The position numbers and the translations under genes are program-made. 64,000 nt of DNA from Candidatus Latescibacterota bacterium (GTDB lineage: Bacteria; Latescibacterota; UBA2968; UBA8231), in NCBI GenBank assembly GCA_022819745.1, contig JAJEGS010000039.1, forward strand, positions 499,037 to 563,036, given 5' to 3'. The notes below the pieces were generated by a model. That model did no database searches, had not been told where the DNA came from, and was given only the letters and a program-made list of their open reading frames with translations. Shown here one piece after another: positions 61,824-64,000 of the stretch. Every line of letters begins with the position of its first letter. Position 1 is the first letter of the stretch.

Positions 61824-62441
61824 ATGCGCGTCATTGCCGTCGGCTGCGAATACTCAGGCGTCAGCACCCTCATCAATCAGGTGCATCAATGGGGGCTGAG
61901 TCGCGGAATTAGCCACCATTTCGACGATCATTTTACCATCCCCGACGCCTATCACCTCAGCGACGAGGAGCAGCTAGCCATGCTGGCCATGTTGCCGGCC
62001 ATCAAAGAGCGCTTCCAGCGGTTCCAAATCGTCTATCACGTGCGCTTGCTACACCGCTATCGAGACATCTTGTTGGGCGGCTTCCACATCGAGGAAAAAG
62101 TGTACGGCCCCAAATACTACTACCCAGGCATCGACATCGATATCCGCGAATACGAGCCAGACATGCCCGACGACACCATACTCGTCCACCTGTACGCCGC
62201 ACCCGAAACAATCCGCACCCGCATGGCCGCAGCCCCACATCCGCACTCATTGGTCCCCGCCGAAGACGTTCCAGAAATACTAGATCGCTTCGAGCAAGAG
62301 GTGCGGGCCTCTTGGATCCACCGCAAATTCGCCATCGACACCACCGACCTAACGCCGGCCCAACTCCTCGAAACCTTCCTCAACCGCTCCATCCCCCACC
62401 TCAGCCCTGAAGACGCCGCCACGCGGCTTTTGTCCCCCTAG
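61824..62441 (+). CDS. P-loop kinase-like protein with atypical Walker A
   Basis: 205 residues from ATG 61824 with AAAGGA 8 bases upstream (ATG 61818 is too close to it). MRVIAVGCEYSGVSTLINQV is like the start of nucleoside/thymidylate kinases, but the P-loop Lys is Val (GCEYSGVST). Later: FDDHFTIPDAYHL, FQIVYHVRLLHRYRDILLGG, VHLYAAPETIRTRM (the DxSPEVxxxR-like LID region) and DTTDLTPAQLLETF. Either a kinase using another binding mode or an inactive relative. Substrate unknown. Confidence 0.6.
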   Translation: MRVIAVGCEYSGVSTLINQVHQWGLSRGISHHFDDHFTIPDAYHLSDEEQLAMLAMLPAIKERFQRFQIVYHVRLLHRYRDILLGGFHIEEKVYGPKYYYPGIDIDIREYEPDMPDDTILVHLYAAPETIRTRMAAAPHPHSLVPAEDVPEILDRFEQEVRASWIHRKFAIDTTDLTPAQLLETFLNRSIPHLSPEDAATRLLSP

Positions 62442-62481
62442 CTTCTACCCATGACTAATCACAACATGCGGAGCACGGAAA

Positions 62482-63765
62482 ATGGCAGATTCGAGAAGGG
62501 ACTTTTTTAGAAAGGCGGGCAACCTCACGCTCGGCGCGGCGGCTGCATCTATATGGGCCTCCGACAGCCTGCAAAAGGTCCACGCGGCCACTGAACGCCT
62601 CGGCCCAGCCTCTCCAGAGGCCAGTGCATTAGACGAACAATTCTGGTACAGCGTGCGCGGGGCATTCAATTTGTCGCCCCAGTTTATCAATTTCGAGAAC
62701 GGATATTTCAGTCCGCAACCCGAAGCCGGGATCGATGAGGTGTGCAAAAACGCCCGCACCATCAACGAAATCCCCTCGTTTTACATGCGGCGCAAGCTGG
62801 TGGACGACACCCGCGAGATGCATCAATTGCTAGCGAGCTTTGCCGGTTGCTCGGACGAAGAAATCCTCCTGACGCGCAACACGACCGAATCGCTCAACAT
62901 CGTCATCATGGGGCTGAAGCTGCAACCCGGAGACGAGGCTCTGTGGGGAACCTACGAATACGGCAGCATGAAGGTCGCGTTTGAGCAGCGCGCCGCCCGC
63001 GAAGGCATAGTCAACAAGGTGCTCGACCTGCCCATCACCTCCATGGACAACGACGAGATCGTCGAGGCCTACAAAAAGGCCATTACGCCGCGCACCAAAG
63101 TGATCCTCGTCTCCCACATCGTCTATTTAACCGGCCAAGTGATGCCCGTGCGCGAAATCTGCGACATGGCCCACGAACAGGGAGTGGAAGTCATCGTCGA
63201 TGGCGCTCATGCCTTTGCCCATCTAGCCGACAAAATCCCCGACCTACACTGCGATTACTACGGAGCAAGTCTGCACAAGTGGATGTTAGCACCGCTGGGC
63301 ACGGGCATCCTGTACATCAAAAAGGAAAACATCGACAAGGTCTGGCCGTTGTTCGGCGACGCGGGATACGCCTCGGACTCGATCCACAAGTTCGCCCACA
63401 TCGGCACGTATCCAGCTTACTTGCAACTGGCCTTGGCCGAGGCCATCCGCTTTAACCAAACCATCGGCTTAGAGCGCAAAGAAGCGCGCTTGCGCTACAT
63501 CAAAAACTACTGGGTCGATCGCCTGATTGACGTGCCCAACATCGTCGTCCACACGCCCCGCGAGGCCCACCGCTCGTGCGCCATTTCCACCGTTGGCATC
63601 AAGGGACAAGATCCCGCGGACGTTACCAATGCTCTGTACGACAAATACAAGATCTTCACCGTGCCGCCGGGTTATCCCGGAGCAGTCCGCATCTGCCCGA
63701 ACATATACACAATACCCTATGAGTTGGATATGTTCGTCGCAGCAATGAAAGAACTAGCCGCCTAA
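62482..63765 (+). CDS. Tat-exported class V aminotransferase-like protein
   Basis: 427 residues. Twin-arginine signal SRRDFFRKAG at 4-13 with a hydrophobic stretch to 26. Class V PLP fold: TRNTTESLNIVIMGL, D240 in VIVDGAHAFAH, and Schiff-base K266 in GASLHKWMLAPLGTG. Similar to isopenicillin N epimerase/cysteine desulfurase-like exported proteins. The cofactor is presumably loaded before export. Activity on an amino acid or derivative in the periplasm is inferred. Confidence 0.88.
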   Translation: MADSRRDFFRKAGNLTLGAAAASIWASDSLQKVHAATERLGPASPEASALDEQFWYSVRGAFNLSPQFINFENGYFSPQPEAGIDEVCKNARTINEIPSFYMRRKLVDDTREMHQLLASFAGCSDEEILLTRNTTESLNIVIMGLKLQPGDEALWGTYEYGSMKVAFEQRAAREGIVNKVLDLPITSMDNDEIVEAYKKAITPRTKVILVSHIVYLTGQVMPVREICDMAHEQGVEVIVDGAHAFAHLADKIPDLHCDYYGASLHKWMLAPLGTGILYIKKENIDKVWPLFGDAGYASDSIHKFAHIGTYPAYLQLALAEAIRFNQTIGLERKEARLRYIKNYWVDRLIDVPNIVVHTPREAHRSCAISTVGIKGQDPADVTNALYDKYKIFTVPPGYPGAVRICPNIYTIPYELDMFVAAMKELAA

Positions 63766-63870
63766 TTCTCTTTCTGCACTACCACCTACTCGCCTGCCGC
63801 AACCGGCCAGCCAGCGCGATCTGCTCAAATCCACATAGCTTGTACTATATCTTACTATAAATAACTGATG

Positions 63871-64000
63871 TTACGCAGTTTTGAGGGTTTGTAGCTCCTC
63901 AAAGGCGGATCGAATCGCCTTGAGATAGAGTCTTGCTCGCAGCGCGAAGTGCTTGAGTCGGTGCTTGCTGCGCAAGCCCTCCAAGCGCCCGGCGGCATAC
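63871..64000 (-). CDS. C-terminal tail of a gene cut by window edge
   Basis: The minus frame is open from the edge to TAA at 63871-63873, ending RSKHRLKHFALRARLYLKAI then RSAFEELQTLKTA. Basic and helical, as at the ends of some transposases, but 42 residues are too few to assign. Confidence 0.4.
   Translation of the reverse strand, partial: YAAGRLEGLRSKHRLKHFALRARLYLKAIRSAFEELQTLKTA

Noticed and set aside
1..64000. tRNA, rRNA or CRISPR genes
   Set aside because: I scanned the intergenic regions by eye and saw no cloverleaf, rRNA-like stretch or regular spaced repeat; a computed scan could still find a tRNA.

Overview
The window looks like a chromosomal piece of an uncultured, GC-rich Gram-negative bacterium of the FCB superphylum. 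Latescibacterota-like is my best guess; a Poribacteria-like lineage is an alternative. The basis is a set of secreted proteins ending in FlgD/type IX-like sorting domains (NFPNPFN, YPNPFNP) or carrying TPNGDGVND motifs, plus lipoproteins, FG-GAP and ASPIC/UnbV propellers, and an excess of Gfo/Idh/MocA, PhyH, ThuA and DUF6785-type genes. I found no rRNA, tRNA or CRISPR array. TTG and GTG starts are common, often in 4-base TTGA/GTGA overlaps.

Layout. 1-4.5 kb: truncated beta-propeller gene, SO2930-like diheme cytochrome, enolase-superfamily enzyme, polysaccharide deacetylase. 4.8-8.7 kb: multidomain secreted metalloprotease and a TIM-barrel glycosidase-like protein. 8.8-18.9 kb: DUF3782-like protein with its terminator, CrcB, then a sugar/cyclitol-type catabolic cluster (sugar-isomerase-like, aldo/keto reductase, Gfo/Idh/MocA, GH43/32-like propeller, DUF6817, MFS, lactonase). 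An AAA-ATPase/PD-(D/E)XK gene has been inserted in that cluster between imperfect 35-bp direct repeats. 18.9-26.4 kb: Gfo oxidoreductase divergent from a DUF6785-type membrane protein, then PhyH, two amidohydrolases and a solute-binding lipoprotein. 26.4-30 kb: small secreted peptide, two toxin-antitoxin-like pairs and an FG-GAP surface protein. 30-36.4 kb: translationally coupled operon Gfo, DUF6785, ThuA-glucose dehydrogenase-PKD-CBM6 fusion.

36.4-38 kb is a graveyard of fragments (DUF433, helicase, DUF4258, Uma2) around an intact Rpn-like nuclease. 38-49.5 kb is a cell-surface cluster: CBM9-like protein, lipoprotein, three tandem F5/8-like paralogues with TPNGDG motifs, DUF2283, and a large putative outer-membrane protein. 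49.4-53.6 kb is an operon of TPR lipoprotein, ASPIC/UnbV protein and parvulin lipoprotein on the other strand.

54-60.7 kb is the most unusual part: an Rpn-like nuclease gene; a minus-strand four-gene operon (XRE regulator with coiled coil, DUF4258 protein, SF2 helicase with zinc ribbons, 95-residue protein) joined by 1-4 base overlaps; then another Rpn-like nuclease and a Uma2 nuclease. The graveyard at 36.5-38 kb is a decayed copy of the block operon-Rpn-Uma2, so this island has been duplicated or has moved. I consider it the best candidate for an undescribed defence-like or mobile system, with function unproven. 60.7-64 kb holds a Gfo oxidoreductase, a P-loop-like protein, a Tat-exported class V aminotransferase and the tail of a truncated gene.
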